16,149 nt of DNA from Acidobacteriota bacterium (GTDB lineage: Bacteria; Acidobacteriota; Holophagae; Thermotomaculales; Thermotomaculaceae). The position numbers and the translations under genes are program-made. Under the pieces are notes generated by a model. The model ran no database searches. It was not told the DNA's origin and saw only the letters and a list, made by a program, of their open reading frames with translations. The stretch is from positions 1 to 16,149 of the forward strand of contig JAMOUY010000020.1 in assembly GCA_027067895.1 (NCBI GenBank), given 5' to 3'. Position 1 is the first letter of the stretch; the number at the start of each line of letters is the position of its first letter. Below are positions 1 to 7,751 of this stretch, one piece after another.

Positions 1-1
1 T

Positions 2-589
2 TTAAAGGATATGCCCGAGGAAGACTTTGACCATCCGTTAGGTTTGGGTTCGGGAGCGGGATTGATTTTCGGTGCAACAGGCGGAGTTATGGAAGCGGCG
101 ATAAGGACTGTTTACGAAATTGTTACGGGCAGGCCTGTGCCTTTCAAAAACCTTGACATTACCCCGATTAGGGGAATGGATGGTGTAAGGGAAGCGTCTT
201 TGAAGATAGAAGACCCGCTTCCTGAGTATAAATGGCTTGACGGGGTTGAGTTAAAGGTTGCAGTTGCCCACGGCACAGCAAACGCCAAAAAGATTATGGA
301 CAAGGTGGTAAAGGGAGAAGCGGATTACCACTTTATTGAAATTATGGCGTGTCCCGGCGGATGTTTGGGCGGAGGCGGACAGCCTATTCCCACAACGCCT
401 GAAATAAGAATGGCAAGGGCAAGGGCTATTTATGAGGAAGAAAAAAATCTTCCCGTAAGAAAATCCCATGAAAATCCCGAATTGAGGCAATTATACGATG
501 AATTTTTAAAGCATCCTTTAAGCGATGTTTCCCATAAACTCTTGCATACAAAATACACCCCGAGAGGGAAATACTTTTTTGTAGGGTAA
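2..589 (+). CDS. hydA: [FeFe]-hydrogenase catalytic subunit, C-terminal part (5' truncated by window)
   Basis: This is the C-terminal end of an iron-only hydrogenase large subunit, which interconverts protons and H2 at the H-cluster. The reading frame is open to the window edge upstream of the first ATG (position 11), so the gene is cut and that ATG is not the real start. Seen directly: the family segment FGATGGVMEAAIR and, after it, the third H-cluster signature MACPGGCLGGGGQP, whose cysteines ligate the [4Fe-4S] and bridging iron. The tail HKLLHTKYTPR is the small-subunit-like C-terminus found in monomeric and NAD(P)-linked HydA/HndD proteins. The other two cysteine signatures and any N-terminal Fe-S domains lie outside. 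The gene is followed by the maturases hydG and hydF, which supports the call. Whether it belongs to a bifurcating HydABC complex cannot be judged here. Confidence 0.93.
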   Translation, partial: LKDMPEEDFDHPLGLGSGAGLIFGATGGVMEAAIRTVYEIVTGRPVPFKNLDITPIRGMDGVREASLKIEDPLPEYKWLDGVELKVAVAHGTANAKKIMDKVVKGEADYHFIEIMACPGGCLGGGGQPIPTTPEIRMARARAIYEEEKNLPVRKSHENPELRQLYDEFLKHPLSDVSHKLLHTKYTPRGKYFFVG

Positions 590-602
590 GAGGATGAATT
601 GC

Positions 603-639
603 GGGACGGAGGCTTTTGCTTTCGTCCCCTCTGTTTTTT
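603..639 (+). terminator. Hairpin with delayed T-run between hydA and hydG, possible partial terminator
   Basis: GGGACGGAGGC (603-613) can pair with GCTTTCGTCCC (618-628) across a TTTT loop, giving 11 pairs including two G-U. A run of six T follows, but five bases (CTCTG) and one C separate it from the stem. The hairpin lies just after the hydA stop and ahead of the hydG Shine-Dalgarno GGAGG (640-644). It could let only part of the transcripts continue, giving more hydrogenase than maturase. The offset T-run makes strong termination uncertain; it could also be an RNA-processing or stability element. Confidence 0.4.
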
Positions 640-652
640 GGAGGTTTGAAAG

Positions 653-2047
653 ATGGTTTTAACAAAAGAGACAGGGTTTATAGACCATGAGAGGATTTAC
701 AATTACCTTGCAAACACAAAACCGCCTGAAAAAAAAGAGGTTGAGGAAATACTTGCCCATGCAAGGGAATTGAAGGGAATTTCATTTGAAGAGACGGAGA
801 AACTACTTCTTGTGGAAGACAATGAGTTGCTTGAAGAGATTTTCCAAACTGCGAATTACATAAAAAACGAAATTTACGGCAAAAGGCTTGTTTTGTTTGC
901 GCCTCTTTACGTTTCAAATTTGTGCAACAACGACTGTGCCTACTGCGGATTCAGGGTAAGCAACAGAAAATTGAAAAGAGCGACTTTAACCGTTGAGCAG
1001 GTAAAAAAAGAGGTTGAGGAGTTGGTAAGCGAGGGACACAAAAGGGTTTTGCTTGTTTCAGGCGAGGGGCTTGGCGAAACCGCCCTTGATTACACTGTCA
1101 GGTGTATAGACGCAATTTATTCGGTAAAAAAGGGAAACGGAGAGATTAGAAGAATAAACGTAAACATAGCGCCTCTTTCGGTTGACGGATTTAAGAAATT
1201 GAAAGCGGCAAAAATAGGCACATATCAGTTGTTTCAGGAAACCTATCATTATCCCACATACAAAAAAGTGCATCCGAGGGGGCCCAAGTCGGATTATCTC
1301 TATCATTTAACGGCAATGGACAGGGCTTTTCAGGCTGGAATAGACGATGTCGGGGTGGGAATTTTATTCGGGCTTTACGATTACAAGTTTGAGATACTTG
1401 CATTATTGCAGCACATAAAACATCTTGAAAAAGAATTCGGTCTGGGGCCTCACACAATATCCGTGCCGAGAATTGAGCCGGCTAACGGCGCGCCTCTTTC
1501 TTTTGAACCGCCTTACCCCGTTTCGGACAGGGATTTTAAAAAAATAATCGCTTTGCTGAGAATTACCGTACCGTATACAGGCATAATTTTAAGCACGAGG
1601 GAAACGCCGGAAATGAGAAGAGAGGCGTTTTCCCTTGGGGTTTCCCAGATAAGCGCGGGGTCAAGGACAAATCCGGGAGGATACACCGCGAAGGAGGCGG
1701 GGGAGCAGTTTTCTTTGGGAGACCACAGAAGCATTGACGAGGTTATTTACGACATAAGCAAAATGGGTTATCTGCCTTCTTTCTGCACGGCGTGTTATAG
1801 GCTTGGAAGGACGGGGCTTGACTTTATGGATTTGGCAAAACCGGGTTTGATAAAACTTTACTGTTTGCCCAATGCCATAACAACCTTTAAAGAATATTTG
1901 GTTGACTATGCATCGGAAAAAACAAAAAAAGTAGGCGAAAAACTGATTGAAAAAATGCTAAAAGAAATTCCTTCGGAAAAGGTGAGGGAAAAAACGATTA
2001 AATACCTTAAAACGATAGAAAACGGAGAAAGGGACGTTTATCTGTAA
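653..2047 (+). CDS. hydG: [FeFe]-hydrogenase maturase HydG (radical SAM tyrosine lyase)
   Basis: HydG cleaves tyrosine by radical SAM chemistry to p-cresol and dehydroglycine, then yields the CO and cyanide ligands as an Fe(CO)2CN synthon for the H-cluster. Seen directly: the radical SAM triad C91-x3-C95-x2-C98 (CNNDCAYCGF). Near the C-terminus, C378-x2-C381-x22-C404 matches the spacing of the auxiliary cluster that carries the dangler iron. This C-terminal motif separates HydG from ThiH and HydE. The length, 464 aa, is usual. The start ATG follows GGAGG by 8 bases. The stop overlaps the next start by one base (TAATG), indicating translational coupling. The neighbours hydA and hydF confirm the pathway. 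Confidence 0.97.
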   Translation: MVLTKETGFIDHERIYNYLANTKPPEKKEVEEILAHARELKGISFEETEKLLLVEDNELLEEIFQTANYIKNEIYGKRLVLFAPLYVSNLCNNDCAYCGFRVSNRKLKRATLTVEQVKKEVEELVSEGHKRVLLVSGEGLGETALDYTVRCIDAIYSVKKGNGEIRRINVNIAPLSVDGFKKLKAAKIGTYQLFQETYHYPTYKKVHPRGPKSDYLYHLTAMDRAFQAGIDDVGVGILFGLYDYKFEILALLQHIKHLEKEFGLGPHTISVPRIEPANGAPLSFEPPYPVSDRDFKKIIALLRITVPYTGIILSTRETPEMRREAFSLGVSQISAGSRTNPGGYTAKEAGEQFSLGDHRSIDEVIYDISKMGYLPSFCTACYRLGRTGLDFMDLAKPGLIKLYCLPNAITTFKEYLVDYASEKTKKVGEKLIEKMLKEIPSEKVREKTIKYLKTIENGERDVYL

Positions 2048-3384
2048 TGACAGATTTTTTTGAAGAGTTAACAAAGGCTAAAAAAAATTTTCCGCTGAAT
2101 TTTGCATATCCGCCGAGGGAGTTTATAGAATCCCTTTTTCAGGTAAAACTTGCAGCATTAAGGGTTAATTTTAAACTTTCTTTTCTTGAAAAGCCTGTTT
2201 TTGAGGCAATGGAAGGGATAATTCTCAAAGGGATAAAGGGAGATTACGACAAATTTTTTGATTTAACAATGATTCAGGGAGGCGCGGGCACTTCCTTAAA
2301 CATGGCGGCAAACGAGATAATTGCCCGCTTTTCTTCTGAAATCCTAAATGAAAAAGTTTCCCCTTACGAGCATGCAAACCTTCACCAATCAACAAACGAC
2401 GTAATTCCCACGGCGGTAAAAATCACTTTAATGAAGTATGCGAAAAAACTTGAAGAAGCGATTTTGAAACTGCTGAGAAGTTTGGAAAAAAGGGAAAAAG
2501 ACTTTGACAAACTTGTAAAGCCCGGGCTTACCCAGATGATGTATGCCGTGCCCGTAACATTGGGAAGGGAATTTTCGGCATACGCATCTGCGATAAGCAG
2601 GGACAGGTGGAGAATTTTTAAAATTATTGAAAGGGTGAAAGAGGTAAATTTAGGCGGCACGGCGATAGGCACGGGATTTAAAGCGCCTAAAAAATACATT
2701 TTCAATGTTGTGAACGAATTGAAATCAATAACCGGGCTTCCCGTTGCAAGGGCTGAAAACCTTGTTGACGCAACTCAAAATGCCGATGTTTTTGTTGAAG
2801 TTTCGGGAATTCTTTCCGCCTGCGCGTCAAACCTTTTTAAAATTTCCGGCGATTTGAGGTTTCTTTCCTCTTCGCCTGTAAATCAGTTGATTTTGGAAAA
2901 AGTGCAGACAGGGTCAAGCATTATGCCGGGAAAGGTTAATCCCGTAATTCCCGAGTTTGTGCAGTCTTGCGCAATTAAAGTGCAGGCAAACCATAACATT
3001 GTCCAAACTTCCGCATCTTTGGGAAACTTGGAATTAAATCCATTTCTGCCTTTAATAGGCTATGCTTTGTTTGAAGATTTTTCTCTTCTTGAAAAATCCT
3101 GCGAAAAACTTTCCGAATGCATTGACAATTTAAAGCCGAATTTTGAAACTTTTAACTCGTTGAAAACAAACGACTATGTTGTTTTGTTTGCTTACTCTAC
3201 GATTGCAGGCTATGAAAAAGCGAGGGATGTTTTTCTTGATTTCGGCAAGGAGAGGAAAAAAGAAAAGGAAACGGGAAGTGCGGACGGAATGTTTTACAAA
3301 TACCTGCTTGAAAGCGGTTTGGCGGAAAAAGAGGATTTGGACAAAGCCTTAAATCCTGAAAATTTGCTGAAAATGGGGTTTTAA
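2047..3384 (+). CDS. aspA: Aspartate ammonia-lyase-like enzyme of the hydrogenase maturation operon
   Basis: This is a member of the fumarase/aspartase superfamily, whose aspartases convert L-aspartate to fumarate and ammonia. Seen directly: the superfamily signature GSSIMPGKVNP (G289 onward), which carries the flexible catalytic serine loop, and the upstream blocks QGGAGTSLNMAANE and HANLHQSTND. Length is 445 aa, a little shorter than typical aspartases (about 470). It overlaps the hydG stop by one base and abuts hydF with no gap, so it is embedded in the maturation operon. An aspartase-like gene sits among hyd genes in several other bacteria (known from Bacteroides and Shewanella). It may supply ammonia or a nitrogen precursor for the azadithiolate bridge, but that role is inference. 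The substrate could differ from aspartate. Confidence 0.85.
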   Translation: MTDFFEELTKAKKNFPLNFAYPPREFIESLFQVKLAALRVNFKLSFLEKPVFEAMEGIILKGIKGDYDKFFDLTMIQGGAGTSLNMAANEIIARFSSEILNEKVSPYEHANLHQSTNDVIPTAVKITLMKYAKKLEEAILKLLRSLEKREKDFDKLVKPGLTQMMYAVPVTLGREFSAYASAISRDRWRIFKIIERVKEVNLGGTAIGTGFKAPKKYIFNVVNELKSITGLPVARAENLVDATQNADVFVEVSGILSACASNLFKISGDLRFLSSSPVNQLILEKVQTGSSIMPGKVNPVIPEFVQSCAIKVQANHNIVQTSASLGNLELNPFLPLIGYALFEDFSLLEKSCEKLSECIDNLKPNFETFNSLKTNDYVVLFAYSTIAGYEKARDVFLDFGKERKKEKETGSADGMFYKYLLESGLAEKEDLDKALNPENLLKMGF

Positions 3385-4566
3385 ATGAAAAAAACGCCTT
3401 CGTCGGTTATTCCGAACATTGCGGTTTTCGGTAAAAGAAATTCGGGCAAATCTTCTCTGATAAACGCATTAACCGGGCAAAGTCTTGCAATTGTTTCCGA
3501 CATAGCGGGGACAACGACAGACCCGGTTTACAAGTCCTTTGAATTGCTTCCATTCGGCCCCGTTGTTTTTATAGACACGGCAGGGCTTGACGACGAGGGT
3601 GAGTTAGGGGAAAAAAGAATTGAAAAAACGCTTGAAGTTTTAAATAAAACAGACCTTGCTTTAATTGTGATTGACGGAGAAATAACGGATTTAGAAAAAA
3701 ATTTAATAAAAACTTTGCAGAAAAAACAAATTGATTTTATAAAAATTTTTAACAAAAGCGATATAAGAAATTATGAAAAAGTTGACGGTGTAAAAACAAG
3801 CGCTTTGAATGGAGAGGGAATTGGCGAGTTAAAGTTAAAAATAGTTTCTCTTTTGAAAAAGAAAGACGATTTTTTTCTTGAAGGACTGCTTTCCGACCTT
3901 GTAAAACCCGGCGGATACGCTGTTTTTGTCGTTCCCATAGACGAAGAAGCGCCGAAGGGAAGGCTTATTCTTCCGCAGGTGCAGGCTATAAGAAGCGCAC
4001 TTGACAACGATTCCTTCTGCCTTGTGGTAAAAGAGAGGGAATTATACTATGCCTTAAACCTTGTAAAGCAAAATCCCGACATAGTTATTACCGATTCTCA
4101 GGCATTTTTGAAGGTTGCGGCGGATGTGCCGGGAGAAATTCCCATGACAAGTTTTTCAATACTGTTTGCAAGGTTTAAAGGGGATTTGGAATTGTTTGTT
4201 GAAGGCGCAAGGGAAATTGAAAACCTGAAAGACGGAGATAAGGTTTTGATAATGGAAGCATGCTCTCACCATCAAATCGGCGACGATATAGGGACTGTGA
4301 AAATACCGAGACTTTTGAGGCAGTATACCGGGAAAAAACTTGATTTTGTATTTCACAAAGGCAGGGGGTTTGATTTTGAAAAAAACAGGGTGAAACTCGT
4401 AATCCACTGCGGGGGATGTATGCTAAACAGAAGGGCAATGCTTTCAAGAATGGATTTTTTTAAGGAAAACGGGATAAAAATCACCAATTACGGAATAACA
4501 ATTGCCTATACCTTGGGAATTCTTCCCCGCGCATTAAAACCTTTCGGCATTGAGTTTGAATACTAA
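3385..4566 (+). CDS. hydF: [FeFe]-hydrogenase maturation GTPase HydF
   Basis: HydF is the scaffold on which the 2Fe subcluster is assembled before transfer to apo-HydA. Seen directly: an N-terminal GTPase domain with P-loop GKRNSGKS (about residues 16-23), TTT switch I (43-45), DTAG (64-67) and NKSD (123-126). A middle dimerisation region follows, then a C-terminal Fe-S site made of C293-x-H295 and, 45 residues on, H341-C342-G-G-C345. That spacing is at or just below the lower edge of the usual HydF range (about 46-53 in the literature as I recall it). The length, 393 aa, is normal. The ATG directly follows the TAA of the aspartase-like gene, so translation is probably coupled. The gene ends the hydrogenase cluster; the next gene has its own strong Shine-Dalgarno after 66 bases. 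Confidence 0.97.
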   Translation: MKKTPSSVIPNIAVFGKRNSGKSSLINALTGQSLAIVSDIAGTTTDPVYKSFELLPFGPVVFIDTAGLDDEGELGEKRIEKTLEVLNKTDLALIVIDGEITDLEKNLIKTLQKKQIDFIKIFNKSDIRNYEKVDGVKTSALNGEGIGELKLKIVSLLKKKDDFFLEGLLSDLVKPGGYAVFVVPIDEEAPKGRLILPQVQAIRSALDNDSFCLVVKERELYYALNLVKQNPDIVITDSQAFLKVAADVPGEIPMTSFSILFARFKGDLELFVEGAREIENLKDGDKVLIMEACSHHQIGDDIGTVKIPRLLRQYTGKKLDFVFHKGRGFDFEKNRVKLVIHCGGCMLNRRAMLSRMDFFKENGIKITNYGITIAYTLGILPRALKPFGIEFEY

Positions 4567-4632
4567 GTTTTATTTAAAATTTTTCCAATTTAAGTTAAAA
4601 TGTAATTAACAAAATTCATAAAAGGAGGAGTT

Positions 4633-5571
4633 ATGGATTTCAAAAGGATAGACAAACTTATAGAAAAAATAAAAAAACTTGACGGCGAAAAAAGAATTTT
4701 TCTGGAAAGGATTGAGAAACTTAAAGAAAAGAAAGGCTCTATTTCCGACATTGTTTACCAAAAGGTTAAAGGGGATTACGACAAAAAGGTTGATACATTA
4801 GACGCCGAGATTTATCCCCTTGTTGAGCAACTTGCCGTTCAGAAGTCGGAAGTTGAAAGCATGCTTAAAGAGATTGAGCAGGAGTTGAGCGAAGTTAACA
4901 TTAAAAAAGAGGAAATTCAGGTAAGATGCGATTTGGGAGAGTTTTCTCAGAAAAAAGCGGACGAAATGATAAAAGCAATTGAAGACGAAAACAAAGAAAG
5001 GTTTGACCTTTTTGAAAAATTGAAAAATTACAGCAAAAAAATGGAAGAAGTTTTGAGGGAAAATATTTTAATGCAGGAAAACAATATGCCTGATTTTGAA
5101 GAAGAGAAAGACAACGGGGAATTTTCCGATGCTATAAGCGATGTCAATCAGGAAGACCTTGAAGACGCGTTTGAAACAAAAACAGGCATAAACACTCATT
5201 TGCCTGAAATTCCCGTTCCTAACGAGGACAAAACTGTGTTTGATTATTCTCTCAACAATGAGGAAGGCAAAACAATGCTTATCCGCCAGCCTGTGCTTGA
5301 AATTATTTCCGGGGAAAACGCAGGCACTCAATTCAGGCTGAAATTGGGCACTACAAATATTGGAAGCGACGAATCAAACGACATTGTTTTAAACGATTTT
5401 TCCGTTGAATTTAAGCACGCTCAGGTTGTTTTTGAGCCTGACGGTTTTAAAATTTACGATTTTAACAGCGAAAAAGGAGTTTTTGTAAACGGAAAAAAGG
5501 TTTCCGAGTGTATTCTTAATGAAGGAGATGAAATTGTATTGGGAGGAATCAGATTAAAGTTCAAAAATTAG
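4633..5571 (+). CDS. Coiled-coil protein with C-terminal FHA domain
   Basis: A cytoplasmic protein of 312 aa with no signal peptide or membrane segment. Residues 1-150 are rich in K, E, L and I with heptad-like spacing, so a long coiled coil is likely. An acidic linker (150-220) contains threonines in basic/hydrophobic settings (DKTVFD at 199-204, GKTMLI at 212-217) that could be kinase targets. Residues 222-312 form an FHA fold, with NIGSDESNDIVL, HAQV, and FVNGKKV ahead of the last strands. Two canonical phosphothreonine contacts look altered: the Arg of the GR motif is Ser245, and the Ser three before His262 is Glu259. The start has a near-perfect AAAGGAGGAG at 4621-4630. It is followed 13 bases later by a PknB-type kinase, so it is probably that kinase's partner or substrate. 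The exact function is unknown. Confidence 0.85.
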   Translation: MDFKRIDKLIEKIKKLDGEKRIFLERIEKLKEKKGSISDIVYQKVKGDYDKKVDTLDAEIYPLVEQLAVQKSEVESMLKEIEQELSEVNIKKEEIQVRCDLGEFSQKKADEMIKAIEDENKERFDLFEKLKNYSKKMEEVLRENILMQENNMPDFEEEKDNGEFSDAISDVNQEDLEDAFETKTGINTHLPEIPVPNEDKTVFDYSLNNEEGKTMLIRQPVLEIISGENAGTQFRLKLGTTNIGSDESNDIVLNDFSVEFKHAQVVFEPDGFKIYDFNSEKGVFVNGKKVSECILNEGDEIVLGGIRLKFKN

Positions 5572-5584
5572 CGGAGAATATTTT

Positions 5585-7354
5585 GTGATGAAATTCGGCA
5601 AATACGAGGTTATAAAAGAAATCGGCAAAGGGGCAATGGGTGTTGTCTACCTTGCCTTTGACCCTGTTATTGAGAGAAAAGTTGCGATAAAAACAATGAA
5701 TCCCCAACTGTTTCAGGACATTGAGCAGAGGGAAAGGTTTTTCAGGGAAGCAAAATCGGCGGGCAACTTGCATCACCAAAACATAGTTACTATTTACGAT
5801 ATGGGTATGGAAGGAGAAACACCCTATATTGTTATGGAATATGTTGAGGGGGAAGACCTTGATGCTTTAATTAAATCAAAAAAGATAGATACCGAAAGCG
5901 CTTTAAAAATAATGTCTCAACTTTGCGACGCTTTGTCTTATGCCCATTCAAAGGGGATTATTCACAGAGACATTAAGCCTTCAAACATAAGGGTTTTGCC
6001 TGACGGCACAATAAAAATAATGGATTTTGGAATTGCCAAAAAAACAGGTTCGGATTTGACTCAAACAGGGGTGCTTTTGGGCACGATTTCCTATATGGCG
6101 CCTGAACAGTTGAAAGACGGCAAGGTTTCGCCTCAAAGCGACCAGTTTTCAGCGGGTATTGTTTTTTACGAAATGCTTACGGGGGAAAAATGTTTTAAAG
6201 GGGACACCATTACTTCAATAATGTACAAAATCGTTTCTTTTGACGAAAAGCAGTTGAATATGGATAATATTCCTTCGTCTGTTGCGTCGGTTTTAAGAAG
6301 AATGGTGGCTCCGTTGCCGGAAAAAAGGTATAAATCTTGTAATGAAGTGACAAAAGCATTAAATGCATTGGCTTCTTTAACTCATCAGACCATTGATGTT
6401 GAGAAAACAGTTTCGGTTCCGCCGATTCCGCCTGTACCCCAAACAAGCGGTGTGCGAAAAGGCGATGCCGAGGCGACGCAACTTTTTCAAAAGGAAGAAA
6501 AAAAATCTTCAAAATTGCCGAAATTTTTAATTGCAGGCTTTGTCTTAATAGCGATTTTATCCGCACTGTTGTTTTTTGTCGGGAAAAAGTTTGTTCAAAA
6601 GAAAGCAAAACCTGTTGTAGAACAGAAAATTGCGGAAAAAGTTGAAAACAATAGTGAAAAAAACAATGAGCAAAGCGGAAATCTTGTTTCCGAAAATAAA
6701 GAAAAAATTGCTGAAAATTTATCGCAGGATAAAAAATCCGAGATTGAGGAAGAAGTTGAAGATGGGAAAAAAAGCGATGAAAATGAAAAATCTGTTTCTT
6801 CATCGGCTTTATCTTTGAAAAAAAACTTGAATAACGGTAAAAAATCGTTGAAGAAACCTCTAAAAAAACCGAAATACGTTAAAAAACAGCCCAAGCAATC
6901 ACAATCTGTCGGGGAAAAAGCAAAAGGCTTGGAAAGCGGAGAAAAAGAGGTTTTTTCCTACTCAAACGAGGTTAAAAAAACCGAAAGTTATTTGAATTTT
7001 ACCGAAAGTCAGAAAGATGCGCTGGAAAAATTTAAAAAAGAAACGGCAAATTTGTCTTTTGCGGAAAGAACGGCACTGGCCAATAACCTTTTCAATGCCG
7101 GAATGAGGGCTTTGGGAAACAATTCAAACAGGTTTGCTGCTGTAAATTTTTACAAAACAATACTTCTGAATCCTCAAAAGAAAGAGGCTTATTCATTTTT
7201 ATGCGTTGCCCTTGCAAGAATGAGAGCGTACGGAGACATAAAAAAGGTAATTAAAATGGCAAACAAGCAGGGTTTTACTCTGTACGAATTGAAACAAAAC
7301 AGGCTTTTTGATGCAATGTATAACAGACTGAAACAGAAAGGTTTTGTTGATTAA
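5585..7354 (+). CDS. Membrane Ser/Thr protein kinase, PknB type, with extracytoplasmic helical-repeat tail
   Basis: This is a eukaryotic-like protein kinase. Seen directly: glycine loop GKGAMG (14-19), ATP-binding lysine in AIK (K36), catalytic HRDIKPSN (D129), DFG (147-149), activation-loop threonines T159/T161 and MAPEQ. The kinase domain spans about 5-265. A proline-rich linker follows, then one hydrophobic membrane segment (about 313-333), a long Lys/Glu/Ser-rich low-complexity stretch (335-470), and a C-terminal helical region (about 490-589) resembling a tetratricopeptide pair ([15 protein letters not shown]). There are no PASTA repeats. Two starts are possible: GTG 5585, 8 bases after GGAG (5573-5576), or ATG 5588, 11 bases after it; spacing slightly favours GTG. 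Residue numbers count from GTG. The upstream FHA gene probably shares its transcript. The signal it senses is not evident. Confidence 0.93.
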   Translation: MMKFGKYEVIKEIGKGAMGVVYLAFDPVIERKVAIKTMNPQLFQDIEQRERFFREAKSAGNLHHQNIVTIYDMGMEGETPYIVMEYVEGEDLDALIKSKKIDTESALKIMSQLCDALSYAHSKGIIHRDIKPSNIRVLPDGTIKIMDFGIAKKTGSDLTQTGVLLGTISYMAPEQLKDGKVSPQSDQFSAGIVFYEMLTGEKCFKGDTITSIMYKIVSFDEKQLNMDNIPSSVASVLRRMVAPLPEKRYKSCNEVTKALNALASLTHQTIDVEKTVSVPPIPPVPQTSGVRKGDAEATQLFQKEEKKSSKLPKFLIAGFVLIAILSALLFFVGKKFVQKKAKPVVEQKIAEKVENNSEKNNEQSGNLVSENKEKIAENLSQDKKSEIEEEVEDGKKSDENEKSVSSSALSLKKNLNNGKKSLKKPLKKPKYVKKQPKQSQSVGEKAKGLESGEKEVFSYSNEVKKTESYLNFTESQKDALEKFKKETANLSFAERTALANNLFNAGMRALGNNSNRFAAVNFYKTILLNPQKKEAYSFLCVALARMRAYGDIKKVIKMANKQGFTLYELKQNRLFDAMYNRLKQKGFVD

Positions 7355-7391
7355 AAGTTTTGAAATACCTATTTTTCTTTTTCAAAAAATG

Positions 7392-7420
7392 TTGACTTTT
7401 TAAGGTCTCTTTGCTATTAT
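7392..7420 (+). promoter_or_regulatory. Sigma70-type promoter of the tRNA-Pro/Arg/His operon
   Basis: TTGACT (7392-7397) and TATTAT (7415-7420) are separated by exactly 17 bases, each one mismatch from consensus. The expected start of transcription falls around 7426-7428, a few bases before the tRNA-Pro 5' end at 7432, so the leader is very short. It separates tRNA expression from the upstream kinase gene. Confidence 0.8.
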
Positions 7421-7431
7421 ATGCTTCGCGT

Positions 7432-7508
<77 letters not shown>

Positions 7509-7531
7509 AGAAACCCGAACGCGAGGGGCAC

Positions 7532-7608
7532 GCACCAGTAGCTCAGCAGGATAGAGCAGCGGCCTTCTAAGCCGTTGGTCGGGGGTTCGAATCCTCCCTG
7601 GTGCGCCA
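7532..7608 (+). tRNA. tRNA-Arg(TCT)
   Basis: Acceptor GCACCAG/CTGGTGC, D-arm with GCTC/GAGC, anticodon stem GCGGC/GCCGT with loop CTTCTAA (anticodon TCT), T-arm GGGGG-TTCGAAT-CCTCC, discriminator G, and encoded CCA (7606-7608). It decodes AGA/AGG arginine codons, which suits this AT-rich genome where AGA/AGG are frequent. It lies 23 bases after tRNA-Pro. Confidence 0.97.
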
Positions 7609-7622
7609 TTTTCTTTTTTTAT

Positions 7623-7700
7623 GGTGAGCGTAGCTCAATCGGATAGAGCACCAGACTGTGGCTCTGGGGGTTGGGGGTTCAATTCCCCTCGCTCACCCCA
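7623..7700 (+). tRNA. tRNA-His(GTG), with encoded G-1
   Basis: Acceptor GTGAGCG (7624-7630) pairs with CGCTCAC (7690-7696). A genomic G at 7623 faces discriminator C at 7697, giving the extra G-1:C73 pair that histidyl-tRNA synthetase requires. The anticodon stem CCAGA/TCTGG holds loop CTGTGGC (anticodon GTG). CCA is encoded (7698-7700). It is the last gene of the tRNA operon, 14 bases after tRNA-Arg. Confidence 0.97.
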
Positions 7701-7716
7701 TTTCCTTCCTTTTTTT

Positions 7717-7751
7717 GGTTTTCCAAATTTTTAAATTAAACCTGATTTTTT
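7717..7751 (+). terminator. Weak possible terminator after the tRNA operon
   Basis: GGTTT (7717-7721) can pair with AAACC (7738-7742), and AATTT with AAATT inside it, with a bulge on the 5' side. A run of six T (7746-7751) follows and overlaps the stop of the convergent diguanylate cyclase gene. The stem is AT-rich and bulged, so the call is tentative. No better terminator lies between these convergent units. Confidence 0.3.

Noticed and set aside
4567..4632. A dedicated promoter for the FHA/kinase pair
   Set aside because: The gap is AT-rich with several -10-like strings, but no pair with acceptable spacing and a -35, so none could be supported.
6210..6803. Minus-strand open frame of 197 codons opposite the kinase gene
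   Set aside because: It mirrors the kinase and its Lys/Glu-rich linker, has Phe/Leu/Gln-rich composition typical of antisense of A-rich coding DNA, and no ribosome site; the sense protein has clear kinase motifs.
6480..6900. Long A-runs in the kinase linker as a programmed frameshift site
   Set aside because: The frame stays open and sensible across the whole region, and the alternative plus-strand frame is short with no recognisable domain.
7358..7387. Inverted repeat TTTTGAAA/TTTCAAAA after the kinase gene as a terminator
   Set aside because: Only AT-rich pairs around one G-C, a 14-base loop and no following T-run; it also runs close to the tRNA promoter.
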